Positions 1 through 12,227 of a stretch of 64,000 nt of DNA are shown piece after piece. The notes under the pieces are model-generated. The model did no database searches. It had not been told where the DNA came from and saw only the letters and a list, made by a program, of their open reading frames with translations. This stretch comes from Anastatus disparis. Taxonomy: Eukaryota; Arthropoda; Insecta; Hymenoptera; Eupelmidae. Numbering within the stretch: the first letter of the stretch is position 1; the number at the start of each line of letters is the position of its first letter. Both the position numbers and the translations under genes were made by a program. Location of the stretch: assembly GCA_017163975.1 (NCBI GenBank), contig JAFFSR010000004.1:6696001-6760000 (forward strand). The letters run 5' to 3'.

Positions 1-1378
1 AAAAATTTTTTTTCTTATTTTTGACCCGTTTAAGCCTTTATCAAACGTACAATAATTTATTTAAAAAATTGAAAATTCTAATGTTTTCTGTACAGGATAC
101 GGTGACTTTAAGGGTTAAGTAAGTTGAGTAAATTAAGAAAAGAATCAGTCTTATGATACAAAATTCAAGGTTTTTTTTTTAACAGGCGTTATTATGTTAA
201 AACGATAAGATGGTGCTAATTTTTCAAATGGAGATTGGATCCCTTTCTCGGGTTTGGTTATAATAATTGAACAACAATTGTCACTATTTTTGAAATATGA
301 AAGCAAATTAAATTCTACATAAATAAATATATTCACTGAAAAAAATAAAATCTAGAAGTGAAAAAAATGTAATTGTAAGTTCTAACAGAAAATCCTCTAT
401 CTTCCTAAAAAAATTCATATATAATTTCCAATTAAATCAAATTAATTCCTTAAATAAACAAAACTTGAAATGATTTAAAAAAAAACGTTAGTAATTGAAA
501 TTAAATACAAATTTATGAGTTCTTTTTTTTCGTAAAGAAATTGACTTCACTTCTGTCGGCTAGTTCCGAAGACTGCCAAACTAATAAATTAAATTCTATA
601 TAAATGAATTCAAAACCTCATAATATATTTTTACAAGTGAAACAAAATTTTTGTCATAAGTCTGTAGTAATCCACCGTATTAACTTATAATATTTTTATA
701 GTACAAAATAATGGATTCAAAATGATAAATTTAATATGATGATCACTAAAAACAAAAATCATGATAATATGAATAAAAATATGAATTTAGAGATGCAAAA
801 TAATCGATGGTAAAAAATTTATCAAAATTTTTATAATTCAAATAATCATCATATTTTTTTGTAACCATCATTTTTATAATCATCATCATAAATTATTATC
901 ATATCATCATAAAATAAAATAATATGAAATACTCTTGAAAAAAATAAACTAAATGCTTATTTTTCTATTTAATTTTATATAAGATTTGTTAAAATAAATT
1001 AATCCATTACTTTTATTTATTTCATTAAAAAGGAATTTTTAATTGCAATAAAATACAAACCGTCTTAATGGATAGTTATAAAGTGATTTAGTTAAAAATA
1101 CGTAATATTGCACCTTACTTATACAAAATTAAATCAAAAATAAAAATTTTATCTTACAAAAAAAAACTATAATTAAAACTATAATTATATACTATAGTTA
1201 AATTATAATACACTATAATTATTTTGCGGTAATATAATCATTATTATATAAGCTTATATTCATGATCCATAATTTAGTTACTGATCATAATCTTACAATC
1301 ACATTGTAGCTGATAAGTATAATTTTATATAAGAATTATAGTTGCCTATCTTATAGTACCAAGATATGATTATAGGAT
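1..1378. other. AT-rich non-coding stretch, no gene seen
   Basis: No open frame here looks like a protein. Much of it is A/T runs, with a loose ATC/ATCAT microsatellite around 840-910 and dense TATA/ATTATA composition at 1150-1260. Nothing recognisable beyond simple sequence. Confidence 0.6.
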
Positions 1379-1749
1379 CCCTGGTAGAAAGTTTAGCATA
1401 AATTATGGCGTGTCCACCAACATATGGCCATATTTGTACGGTGTAATTACACTGTCAAATTTCACCATAAGTTGGCCATAATATGGACTTATTCTAATGT
1501 ATGATTTGTGCGCACTACTATAATAAACTTATATTTATAGTATAACAAGTTTAACTTTAATTGTGAACTTTCTCTACTCTTCTCTATTATTTTTTATTCA
1601 CTATTCTTCAGATTTTAATTACAAATGAATTTTTTTTATTATAACCTAATTTTCTGATATGACTTTATATTCGACATCTTAACCTAACCCTAATCTTTAA
1701 AAATAGACGCGCTAATGTAGTTCTTAAGTTTTGTTAGTTAGTTGAAAAA

Positions 1750-2645
1750 CTCAATATTATGTTATATAATAAAACTAATTGATTTGCATTAACATTATGT
1801 TATAGCAGGACACTTTAAAATTATTTGCAAAATTTTAGAACTTTGAGTACCAGACTTTCAAAACGAATATGTGTATTATGAAATATTTTGTTTGTAACTA
1901 AACCAAAAATGAAACTTAACACCAATTTTTTCAAAGTGAAATTACAATACAATTCCCAATATATGGATTTATATTGATATTATGCTAGACAAAACATTCT
2001 AAAGTTATTTACGAAATTTCATGATTGTAAATGCTATAATTTTAAAAACAAATAAGTAAAAACGAAATTATAATATCACTTTAAACAACTTGATGGCCAG
2101 TTTCATTTTTAGTCCATATCGAATGAAATGTTTCATGTGGTACTTGTTAGATTTTTTTTTAACTATAGTACTTAAAGCTATGATACTCTGTATTTTGCTT
2201 TAAAATATCTTCCTCGAACATGGTATCAATTCATATGAATGTAATTTATATTGTACTGTTGTTTTGATTTAAAAAGTTGGTAAGCAGTTTTATATTTGAT
2301 TTAGTCTATGATGAGTCCTTTCATATTATACGTACCAGACTATACTTCTTTTTAAACTATAGAATTCAATGTTATGTTTTATTATACAACCTAGATTACA
2401 TTGATTTGCATTGACATTATGTTACAGTAGGACATTTTAAAATTATTTGCAAAATTTTAGAACTTTGAGTGCCATAATTTTAAAAAGAATATTCTAACAT
2501 GTGTATTATTAAATATTTTAGTTGTCGCTAGACCAAAAATTAAACTTGCCACCAACTCCTTTAAAGTGAAATTACAATACAACCTACATTACATGGATCT
2601 GTATTGATATTATAATAGACAGAATATTCTAAATTTATTTACAAA
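1750..2645. repeat. Internal direct repeat, two copies of about 270 bp
   Basis: The segment about 1750-2015 recurs at about 2370-2645 with the same order of landmarks: TGATTTGCATT, ATTATTTGCAAAATTTTAG, AAAGTGAAATTACAATACAA and ATTGATATTAT. Divergence is visible but alignment is continuous, so this is an internal duplication of the element. Confidence 0.65.
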
Positions 2646-3480
2646 GTCTATGAATAATTTTAAAATATCTCATTCAATGCTTAAAATCCTTTTGATTAGT
2701 CAAAAATGTGATTTCTTCAATTTGGTGGTTGTTGTAAGCTTTCTCAGTTAATTGTTCGACAAACTTTTAAATTCTTTTTCTTTTTCTTTTAAATAAAAGT
2801 GTTATTTTGTGAATACATATTAATTAAAGATCTCTGGAAATTTTGAAGTCAATTCATTGAAAATTGGCTGAGGAAGCTTGCAGTGACCACCAAAATCAAG
2901 TGTTCGAATAAAAGAAAGAATTTTAATCATTTCATGAGATTATTTAAAATTATTCATGGGCCAAAGTCTTATATTTTATATATCTAAGATAAAAAAACTT
3001 TTTTTTAAATAATATTATTATAAAAAAATTATTATGACATTTAAATTTAATTTTTATTTTAGGCTTGAATTTGGGCTTGATACCTTAAGTTCTTAATTAA
3101 TTGATATTTTATATGAGTGTAACTACAATTAATATTAAATAATACTAATATCTCATTAATTTATATTAACACTAAATTTATTTTTAAAATAAATCATAAC
3201 CTATAAAGTTTGTATTGTTCATTATAACCTTTGTCTATTCGAGTGATATACTAACAAGTAATTGTTATTAATTGTAAATAATGTCAGACCATTAACTATA
3301 ACTTTATAAATGAAACTTTAATGTGTTATTGTTAATTATAAAAATAAATAGTTTATAAAAATGAATAATATATGATGATAATTTATTAAAATGAATCATT
3401 TTCTGATAATTCTAAATTATAATTTCCTTAATTATTATTCCAAAATTTTAATTATCTTTTCAAAATTATAAATTTGTATT

Positions 3481-3590
3481 CCTTGTCAAGTCCATAAGCT
3501 GACCATATTCCGTCAAAATAAGACTGGGTTTGTAGCCTTGTCAAGTCCATAAGCTGGCCATATTCCGTCGAAATAAGACTGGGTTTGTGG
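3481..3590 (+). repeat. Two 55-bp tandem units inside the TIR element
   Basis: Units 3481-3535 and 3536-3590 both begin CCTTGTCAAGTCCATAAGCT and differ at only a few bases (GACC/GGCC, GTCA/GTCG, GTAG/GTGG). They carry the GGCCATATT motif seen at the element's other end. Confidence 0.85.
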
Positions 3591-3660
3591 CCATATTATG
3601 GTTGCAAACCATAAAATACACCATAATGACACCGTAAATCCAGGCTTTTTTCTACCAGGG

Positions 3661-4423
3661 ATATACAATAATTTTTCTATATATACTTATAATTTATTAT
3701 GATTTTACTATTGTATATAACTATAGTTTCGATTACAGTTTTATTTATAATAATATTCAATAATTTAATAAATAAAACTATGGGATGTCATCGAGACATT
3801 TAAGCTAACATCTGTTGACGCATGTGTAAGCAAGAATGAGCGTGCTTCATATTGATAGTTTAGACCCTCTTAAATCATTTTTAAACATAAGAATTTTAAG
3901 AAAAGTTTTTTTAAAGTATCTCAATTTTATATTACCGGATTCAGCGCAATAAGTTAAATTAAAAAAAAACTTTAAAAAAATTTTAAAATTCCACTAATAT
4001 ATTGACAATATGTTGGCAATGTTCACAAAATGTTAGCAATATATTACTAATATATTGGCAATATGTTGCCGAATATTTAATTAAATTATTATTTTTGATA
4101 TTTTTCTTAGGCTTAGCAAATAGCGTTGAATTTTAAAATGTATACATTTATATATTGATTTTTAATCACAGTGACCATGACCCTTGCTCCAGAGTGATAA
4201 ACTTTATAGTGCTGTTTTTGTTTAACACATTAATTTCATATCTTTTATACTAGTGATAGCAGCTTGCTGGAGAGACCCCCCGCATATGTTTAAATATATT
4301 TGTAAGCGGAATGCATGTTAGTTAAACGCTTACTGCGAGTTAAAGTCAGCCATGTGCTTCAGTGGCATTTGAACTTTACTGACGTCAAGTCGAGTGCGTA
4401 GGCTGGTGATTGCCGGCAAAAAT
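3661..4423. other. Intergenic, short imperfect repeats
   Basis: AT-rich sequence with an imperfect tandem of an ATATATTGGCAATATGTTG-like unit near 3990-4075. Otherwise no gene or RNA is recognised. Confidence 0.5.
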
Positions 4424-4495
4424 ATACTAAATAACAATATTTATCAGCTTTAATCAATTCTAAAATTATTTTCTAACTTTCCCGATTGTACGTAT
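4424..4495 (+). repeat. Direct repeat flanking ATIC, upstream copy
   Basis: About 70 bp here, from ATATACTAAATAA through TTTTCTAACTTTCCCGATT, aligns with 7844-7913 downstream of ATIC (ATACTAAATAA ... TTTTCTGACTATCCCGATT). I judge the identity to be near 80 percent. The two copies face the same way and bracket the gene. Confidence 0.6.
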
Positions 4496-5110
4496 CTCCA
4501 GGAGGTGGGTCTAGATCTAATCTGATTTGGTATCTGCAACGCTGTTAATAACCTTCCATTACCGTCACACATTGCTGACTCCTTCAACGGGAAGCATCGG
4601 CATCTTTGAGTAACCATTACTTCTTCAACTACCTGTTGCATCGTTTTCAGCGAAAAGTCTTCTAATACCACATCGCATCGTTTTGAGGTATGTCCTAATA
4701 TGTGAATATAAAATTTAAAATTCGCACTCTAACAATTATTAACCCTCAAAAGATGTTTGTAAGCGTATTTTGCAAGTTGAAAATCAAAAGCAATAAAAAT
4801 AAAGTTCAGTAAAAATCAAAAGAAATGTAAAATACTCAAGAATAATTTAATTTAAAACCAGATAAAAATCATTAAAGGAAACGTGGCCAGGTTATTGGCA
4901 TTGCCAATTACGTAATAGAGTGGAAATTTTACTTGAAACTAACTGAAAATTTAAATTCTAATTTTTAAGAACATTTTGAAGAAAAATTTAAATATTATAA
5001 ATTTATTTTATAGAGAACAATTTTTTTGTTATTAAGTAAAATTCACTTATTTTTATTAAATTTTCAAAATAATATATTTAAAAGCTCTCTTTTTTTTGTT
5101 TTGTCTTCAG
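4496..5110 (+). other. Putative ATIC 5' leader exon and 5'UTR intron
   Basis: A good donor (GAG|GTATGT) has its last exonic base at 4687. A strong acceptor (TTGTCTTCAG|GTG) ends at 5110. Together they suggest a leader exon, a 423-bp intron and a second exon opening at 5111, about 200 bases before the ATIC start codon. The promoter would lie upstream of 4687. This is splice-site reading only. Confidence 0.4.
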
Positions 5111-5313
5111 GTGTTGACTGAAACGGCTGGAGGAAACGGAGAGTAAACTTGAAAAGTGCTTTGAGAATTCTCTCGTGTTAAATAAGTTAGTTTACGCAGA
5201 GCTCCTTTATGCGGTTGAGAGCATAACTTAAATTTCACACATAGAATTGGATTGGTTGGTTTTCTAAAATATTTCTTTTTTAATATTTAATTTTGACATT
5301 AAAGAAAAAGAAA

Positions 5314-7092
5314 ATGTCTGGGAAAAAGTTGGCTTTGATAAGTGTTTCTGATAAAACAGGTATTGTGCCTTTTACAAAGAAATTACGTGAATTTGGTTTC
5401 ACTTTAATAGCATCTGGTGGCACAGCTAAATCCTTGAGAGATGCCGGTCTTTCTGTTGAAGATATTTCAAATATTACAAATGCACCAGAAATGTTAGGTG
5501 GTCGTGTTAAAACTTTACATCCAGCAGTTCATGGTGGTATTCTGGCTAGATTAACAGAATCTGATAAAAACGATCTTGCAAAACAAAATTACGAGTACAT
5601 ACAAATAGTTGTCTGTAATCTTTATCCATTCGTTGAAACTATATCCAAACCAAATGTTACCGTTGAAGAAGCTGTTGAAAACATTGATATTGGAGGAGTT
5701 ACTTTGCTTAGAGCTGCTGCTAAGAATCATTCAAGAGTAACAGTTATAAGTGATCCCGATGATTATCAAAAAATTATTCTAGAATTACAAAATTCAGTAG
5801 AAAAAGATACATCTTTACAAACAAGACAAACTCTAGCAGTAAAAGCTTTTACCCTCACAGCTCAGTATGACGATGCAATTTCCGATTTCTTCCGCCGTCA
5901 ATATAGTTCAGGTGGCTCTCAACTGACATTGCGTTACGGCATGAATCCCCATCAAAAACCTGCACAAATTTTTACGACTTTAAATTCACTGCCATTCACC
6001 GTTGTCAATGGGGCGCCAGGATTCATTAATCTCTGCGATGCACTTAACGGTTATCAGCTCGTGAAAGACTTAAAAAATGCTTTAGGATTGCCTGCTGCAA
6101 CATCTTTCAAACATGTGAGCCCTGCAGGTGCCGCGGTTGGACTTCTTTTTGATAAAATTCAGGCCAAATTATGTCAGGTCGATGACATTGTTGATCAATT
6201 AACACCAATAGCATGTGCTTATGCTAGAGCGCGAGGAGCTGACAGAATGTCTAGTTTTGGTGATTTTGTTGCTTTATCAGATCCTTGTGACGAAGCCACA
6301 GCCAAAATTATTTCAAGAGAAGTATCTGATGGCATCATTGCACCGGGATATACAGATGAGGCTTTAAAATTATTACGTAAAAAGAAAAATGGCAATTACT
6401 GCATTCTACAGATAGATCCGGAATACGAACCCTCAGTGATAGAACGAAAGGTTATATACGGTCTCACACTAGAACAAAAACGAAATGACGTTAAGATAAA
6501 TCGTTCGACCTTCTCTAATATTATAACCAATGATAAAAACTTATCAGAAACAGCTTTAAGAGATTTGATTATTGCAACCATTGCTGTAAAATATACTCAA
6601 AGTAATTCGGTATGTTATGCTAAAGATGGTCAAGTAATTGGCATTGGAGCGGGCCAACAATCAAGAATACACTGTACCAGGCTTGCTGGAGATAAAGCTG
6701 ATAATTGGTGGCTCCGTCAACATCCGAAAGTAATAAATATGAAATTCAAGAAAAGCGTCAAAAGAGCAGAGATTTCAAACGCAATCGACAACTATGTGAA
6801 CTGTACTATTGGTCGCGATATGGAAGAAAGTGTTTGGGCCAATATGTATGATGTCGTACCGGAAAAATTCACTCAGGCAGATAAAGACGAATGGATAAAA
6901 AAACTGGATAATGTTGCCTTGAGCAGTGATGCCTTTTTCCCATTCCGAGATAATATTGACAGAGCAAGACTGAGTGGAGCGAAGTACATCAGCACACCTG
7001 GAGGTTCAACAAATGATGAATCTGTGATCGAAGCTTGCAACGAATATGGTATTGTTTTAGTACAAACTGGCATAAGGCTCTTCCATCATTAG
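5314..7092 (+). CDS. ATIC: Bifunctional purine biosynthesis protein ATIC (AICAR transformylase / IMP cyclohydrolase)
   Basis: It catalyses the last two steps of de novo purine synthesis in the cytosol: formylation of AICAR using 10-formyl-THF, then ring closure to IMP. The predicted protein is 592 aa, the same length as human ATIC. The N-terminal methylglyoxal-synthase-like cyclohydrolase domain (about 1-200) shows [16 protein letters not shown] and [14 protein letters not shown], with Lys66 at the family position. The transformylase domain has [11 protein letters not shown] with Lys266-His267, the catalytic pair in human numbering, then [15 protein letters not shown] and [17 protein letters not shown]. 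It ends in the typical LFHH. I start at ATG 5314 because [10 protein letters not shown] matches the family; the frame opens upstream only at a TTG. The whole coding region is one exon, unusual for an insect ATIC, and there are no disabling changes. Confidence 0.97.
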   Translation: MSGKKLALISVSDKTGIVPFTKKLREFGFTLIASGGTAKSLRDAGLSVEDISNITNAPEMLGGRVKTLHPAVHGGILARLTESDKNDLAKQNYEYIQIVVCNLYPFVETISKPNVTVEEAVENIDIGGVTLLRAAAKNHSRVTVISDPDDYQKIILELQNSVEKDTSLQTRQTLAVKAFTLTAQYDDAISDFFRRQYSSGGSQLTLRYGMNPHQKPAQIFTTLNSLPFTVVNGAPGFINLCDALNGYQLVKDLKNALGLPAATSFKHVSPAGAAVGLLFDKIQAKLCQVDDIVDQLTPIACAYARARGADRMSSFGDFVALSDPCDEATAKIISREVSDGIIAPGYTDEALKLLRKKKNGNYCILQIDPEYEPSVIERKVIYGLTLEQKRNDVKINRSTFSNIITNDKNLSETALRDLIIATIAVKYTQSNSVCYAKDGQVIGIGAGQQSRIHCTRLAGDKADNWWLRQHPKVINMKFKKSVKRAEISNAIDNYVNCTIGRDMEESVWANMYDVVPEKFTQADKDEWIKKLDNVALSSDAFFPFRDNIDRARLSGAKYISTPGGSTNDESVIEACNEYGIVLVQTGIRLFHH

Positions 7093-7192
7093 CTGGAAAT
7101 AATATATGTCATTACACTTTATTTGTAAGTCAGCTTTACGATGCATATGAAGTTACTGGGGTATTTAAAACTTTTATCTCTTTTCTAAACAC

Positions 7193-7856
7193 AATAAAAC
7201 AACTGTAGTAAAAAATGATAGACCTTTAAGAAAAGACCAATCATTGTGTTTGTTTAATGCACCATTGTGCATTTCGTCATTTTTATGGAGACCATCGATT
7301 GTAATTTGATTAAATTGTAGTTATTTCAATAACCACTTTATAAAAAGTTAGAAAAGATAATGTAAACAACCACTAAAAAATATTTTTATATTTTTGTAAC
7401 TTTTTTTCTATTAATTTTGAATTTTTTATGATTTAAAAGCTATACTTTAACAAAAAACTTATATTGACGTGTGTATGCATCAAATAATATATTCTCTTTA
7501 GGTGTTTTGCCGTAGGTAAAATATGAATGTAAGAATAATTGGTATAATTACGTACGCATGATAATACTTTGTAATCTTTATACAGACATTGAATGAGTGT
7601 AACTTTCGTTAGTATGTTCGAATTGTAATATCGTATGTGATATTTTTAGTTAGCACTCTGATTGTAAACCTTATGGGTTCCTGTACCTGTGTAGAGAAAG
7701 CTAAGTATGGCAAGCTCACAAATGTTGTAATTTTATAGGACATCGTTCATATAGCAAAGAATTTTGCATTTGATATCTGTATTTGAATGCAGCGCGTATA
7801 AAAGCTTATTTTTGTATTTTCATTATATCGCCAAAGTTATAGGTATACTAAATAAA
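7193..7856 (+). terminator. Candidate ATIC polyadenylation signals
   Basis: AATAAA hexamers occur at 7193-7198 (100 bases after the stop) and at 7851-7856. Either could end the ATIC transcript. No GU-rich element was scored. Confidence 0.4.
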
Positions 7857-7913
7857 AATACTTATTAACTTTAATCTTTTCTAGATTTATTTTCTGACTA
7901 TCCCGATTACACA
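7844..7913 (+). repeat. Direct repeat flanking ATIC, downstream copy
   Basis: Partner of 4424-4495. It overlaps the distal AATAAA, so the upstream copy may be a duplicated piece of an ATIC 3' end. Confidence 0.6.
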
Positions 7914-7942
7914 TAGAAGAAGATTTTAGAATTAAAATACTA

Positions 7943-8018
7943 AATTTTTTACTTTTAACATAACAAGATAACTAAATTAAAATAATTTTGTTATCTTGTT
8001 ATGTTAAAAGTAAAAAAA
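7943..8018. repeat. Short hairpin, perfect arms of about 28 bp
   Basis: TTTTTTACTTTTAACATAAC followed by AAGATAAC is repeated in inverse after a loop of about 20 bases. It is probably the remains of a small foldback element. Confidence 0.75.
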
Positions 8019-9029
8019 TTAATTTTCATCAATATTATTACAGAAAATTCAAAGTGGTAATAACAGTACACATAGCTAATCATGTAAAATTATTTAATCA
8101 TTATAAATGTGTACAAACATTACATAATGTTATTCAAGATTTGGAAGTAAAAGATATTAAAAAATTTGTTTAAAAATGGAATGATGTTCCATATTTAAAA
8201 AAAAAATTAAGTTTTTGAAATATTAATATTTTGATCACAAAACTATAGGAGACTTTCAAAATAACGAATTCAAAAATGATAATTTTCCTTCAAATTGCAA
8301 ATATTATTTTCAATTTACTTAACAATAATTATTTTATATATATTTTGATTTTTTTAATAAAATTAAAATTTTTCAGTTTAATACCAATATTTTTATATCT
8401 AATTATTATAATGATTTTATTTTTTAGAATAAAAATAAATTTAAAAATTAAAACATTTAAAATTAGTGAAATAATTATTTTCTTTTAAACATTTAGATAA
8501 TAACAGTTTTGCGGAATAACACAAAAATCTCATTATAATTGAACTAATCATTATTATTTCATCATTTTATTTGATAAAATAAGTTATTTGTCGCGTGGTT
8601 AAAGATAACATTTATTTGTCCCCACAGAGTATAAGATAAAAAAATTTGAAATCATTACGTAAACAACTTCTCTGCATTTCATCGGTCCAGGAAAAAATAA
8701 AGCGATTCAAAAAAAGATTCTAAAATAATAATGATAATAAAATTATATTTGTAATCATAATTAATTTACTTGCTAACTCATTCTTTAAGCATATGTCTTG
8801 AAAATTTATTTTCACTGGTTAAGAATTTTTGAATATATTCTCCTGACACCGTAATTAAAAAATAATACTGTAAAATTAATTTATATAATGAATCATCTTT
8901 ACTATAATTCTTTGCTTTAGTTACATTAACGTTTATACCAGCAAAATTTTCTTAATTTTAACGTCATCATTATAATAAAACTGAATTCAATCAAAAAGTT
9001 TGCACGTCTTGGAACGCCCGGTAAAAGTG
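8019..9029. other. AT-rich intergenic stretch
   Basis: The open frames at 7988-8173 and 8276-8488 are AT-biased strings of Ile, Leu, Phe and Asn with no family character. Nothing else seen. Confidence 0.5.
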
Positions 9030-10130
9030 CACGGAAAAAGGTAAATACCATTAAAATCAATACTACACGTAGTATGTATTATTTCTGTGATAAAGTATTG
9101 AAAAAAAATGTAATAGTATAATTTTAATCAATACTATACTTCAAATTTTAACTACTAATGCTGGCATAACTATATTACGAACTGAGTGCATGAATTTCCG
9201 CTACGTAGTACCTATTTTTTCGGTACTAGGACTGATATTTCACCTATCCGATCCAGGGGTAAAATTTTCCAGATAATATAATTGCTATATATAGAACTGA
9301 TTTTCCCATACTAGAATTAAAAATTGATGATTCTAAAATCATTTTTATAATATATAACCCTTTTAAATTACTAATAATTAATTTTCAACTTAACAGGATG
9401 TCAGAGCTATTAGAATCGATTTTTGCTTTTTTTATTTTGTTGACATCTTTTTAAATTCATTAATCAAACAAATATTCTAACTTATCCGCGCTATAGCTAT
9501 GTTAGTACAATCATTTTTGTTAAAATAAAAAGTCATTTGAATTTATTTCTTTTATAAACTTGGATTGAAAGTTAGATCAAGCTTGACAAACCTAACCTCG
9601 AAATACTATACATCGTAAGTTTGTATATAACTTTTTATGTATAGCATCCCGGTGGATTTCATGAGTTGTCCGCACTCAAGCTTAATCTTACAAATTTCTT
9701 TATTGTAGCAAAAAAATTCATCTGCTTTTTCCCGTTTATAATAATCAACTCAAGTTTAAAATTAATAATTAGTAATTTGAAATTTTTACATATTATATGA
9801 TCGATATTATATTTATTGATTGCTAAAAATTTTTATGCAATTTAATGGTTTTTACATTATGATAAATTAGCTGTATTGAAGTTTCATATTCGACAGCGCC
9901 GCAGTAAATATTGTATAGGTACTATGTTAGTAAAAGATAATTTAGTCCCGTAGTACGGAAAAATTCGGTACTATACCACACAATTCTTGGGACGAGTCGC
10001 GTTAAAAAATGTACTTATATAGGTCGTTTTAAAATATATACTGAGTATCAATTAAAAAACGACTGGTAATATTCTTTCTAGTACTGACTCAAATTAGTAC
10101 ATTCTTTTCAGGTATTTTCCTTTTTCCGTG
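9030..10130. mobile_element. TIR element with CACGGAAAAAGG ends, about 1.1 kb
   Basis: The left end is CACGGAAAAAGGTAAATACC and the right end is its inverse with a single change, giving 20-bp terminal inverted repeats. Subterminal CGGTACTA-type motifs occur on both sides. There is no coding capacity. The flanks do not give a clear target duplication beyond TG. Confidence 0.75.
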
Positions 10131-10280
10131 TGATAAATTACCATAAGTTGACATTAATGCACGATAAAAAGTACGCTATTATTTAAATATTAGTATTATA
10201 AATATAATGATTTTAAAAAATACTCAAACTCAGAGAAGATTGTATAAATGATTATTTAATAAATATTTTCGTGAACAAAC

Positions 10281-11043
10281 TTAAGGTTGTATGGGCTATA
10301 CAGTCTGTGTCAAAAGTTAGTTTTTTAGAAAATCGTCTATATTTTTCGGTAGAAAGTAATTATTCAATTTTCAGTTTAGTAACTTATTAGATAATATTAA
10401 AACAATCATTTTAAACTTTGTTTCATTTAAATATAATGAATTATTAAAGAGTTATAACATTTTAAAGTTTATAAATTTTACACAAATCTAATGCAATCAT
10501 AAATAATAATGCCAAACTTTCAAAAATGATTTTATTTGACTGCAACAAAGTTTATTTTGTTCAGTTTAAAATTTAGAATCTATTGACGAGGATGGAATTT
10601 TTATTTTTATTTTTTATTAAAATTTATTGCTGATTTTCTGCGAAAAAATATATATGTCTCAGTCGGTACTTACTTTTTTATCATAGAAAATTAGCAATAA
10701 ATTTTAATAAAAAATAAAAATAAAAATTCCATCCTCGTCAATGGATTCTAAATTTTAAACTGAACAAAATAAACTTCGTTGCAGTCAAATAAAATCATTT
10801 TTGAAAGTTTGGCATTATTATTTATGATTGCATTAGATTTGTGTAAAATTTATAAACTTTAAAATGTTATAACTCTTTAATAATTCATTATATTTAAATG
10901 AAACAAAGTTTAAAATGATTGTTTTAATATTATCTAATAAGTTACTAAACTGAAAATTGAATAATTACTTTCTACTGAAAAATATAGACGATTTTCTAAA
11001 AAACTAACTTTTGACACAGACTGTATAGCCCATACAACCTTAA
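10281..11043. mobile_element. TTAA-flanked foldback element, near-perfect hairpin
   Basis: TTAA at 10281-10284 and 11040-11043 brackets a palindrome that begins GGTTGTATGGGCTATACAG. The two arms of about 370 bp differ at only a few positions and meet near 10660-10680. TTAA duplication is the hallmark of piggyBac-type insertion. Arm identity implies a young element. It has no coding capacity. Confidence 0.85.
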
Positions 11044-12227
11044 ATAAATATAAAATATAAAACTATAGTTATTTAAAAAAATATATTTACCTAAAAGATT
11101 AACATCGATAAGAAATGAAATTTTGATATTGTACATGAAACAACCACTTTTTTGGGGAAAAAACACGGCTGTTTTTTTTTTGAGTTCCAGTAAAAAATTT
11201 TTAATTTACCTATTTGCTATAATCAAATTTTGATGATTGGCAATCTTAATTTTTAAATCTTAGAGTTTGATAAGAAATTCGAAAAAATTTGAATGAAAGA
11301 AATCGGAAGACTTTTCGTGAAATGAAACAGACAACTATTTTGTGTAATTCAAGGGACAATAAGCCGATTTTTATAAATAAAACTTTGTAGTGAAACTTTT
11401 AAAATGAAATATATGAATATTTAATCATAAATTTTTAATTTTTGATTGCAAAAAATATGAATATTTTGAATATTCTTTCTTGAATTTATATATTTTCACA
11501 AAATTACAATTTTAGTTGAAATAAAAAAAAAAGAATTTAAAAGTTCGGTTAGGAAAATATTGAAAAAAATAGATATTTTTGTGAATTTTATGTATGTAAT
11601 TCAGTTTAACATTCACTTAAACTTAATTTATCAAAATTCCAGTACTTTTATTTTGTGAAGGTAAAGTAAAAGAAAGTTTCATTAATTAATATTATAGAGA
11701 AAGAAATCATAACATTTAAATATGATTTTTTCCAGGCTTCAACACAGTCCTGATACCTTGAAAGAATCTCTATCTTTTCAATAGTTAATTTTTTACAGCG
11801 TTTCAAGCAATTAAATTATTTATAACAAAAAATTGGACACTTTTTGAGCTTGGTAACAAAACTTTTAAAAAAATTTTAACAAATTACATAAATTTTTTTT
11901 GCAATTCTAACCTTAAAAGAGCAATTTCGTTGCTCTTTTGAAGTCCGAATTGAGGTTGTCTCTCATGGTGAAAAAAACAGTTTGCAATTGTTGTATGAAG
12001 GCTAATTTATGAAAGTCGTTATGACTCTCGCCTCCGGCTAAGACCGTAAATAAAGTCGTTTCGTAAATAAAGTCTTTCCATACCCGTTGCGAAATGAACT
12101 ATTACAGTTTAACGATGTAGACTGCACTTAAGCCTATTACTTTATTTACTTAAGTGAAACATTGCGTCAACTTGGTTTATCACAAAACAATAACTGTATA
12201 TCAATCAAACGCGTGCCAATATTTATC
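11044..12227. other. AT-rich stretch with fragments of a dispersed repeat
   Basis: The segment 11670-11770 (AAAGTTTCATTAATTAATATTA ... CCAGGCTT) resembles the right end of the element at 26703-28415. The AACAACCACTTTTTT stretch near 11140 resembles its interior. Probably a decayed relative. No gene seen. Confidence 0.45.

Larger units (their letters stand above)
1379..3660. mobile_element. TIR-bounded element of about 2.3 kb, non-autonomous
   Basis: It starts CCCTGGTAGAAAG and ends with the inverse TTTCTACCAGGG. Both ends carry many copies of a GGCCATA/CCATAA motif, as subterminal transposase-binding repeats do. Inside are a direct repeat of about 270 bp (about 1750-2015 and 2370-2645), a foldback (about 2640-2960) and two 55-bp tandem units near the right end. 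No transposase frame remains. The target duplication is not clear (AT at most), so the superfamily is left open. Confidence 0.6.

Noticed and set aside
4450..4671. Minus-strand frame of 73 codons upstream of ATIC
   Set aside because: No family character, and it overlaps the putative ATIC leader exon on the other strand.
5293..5313. Upstream TTG start for ATIC
   Set aside because: TTG is not a usual animal start. ATG at 5314 gives [10 protein letters not shown], the family N-terminus, and a 592-aa length.
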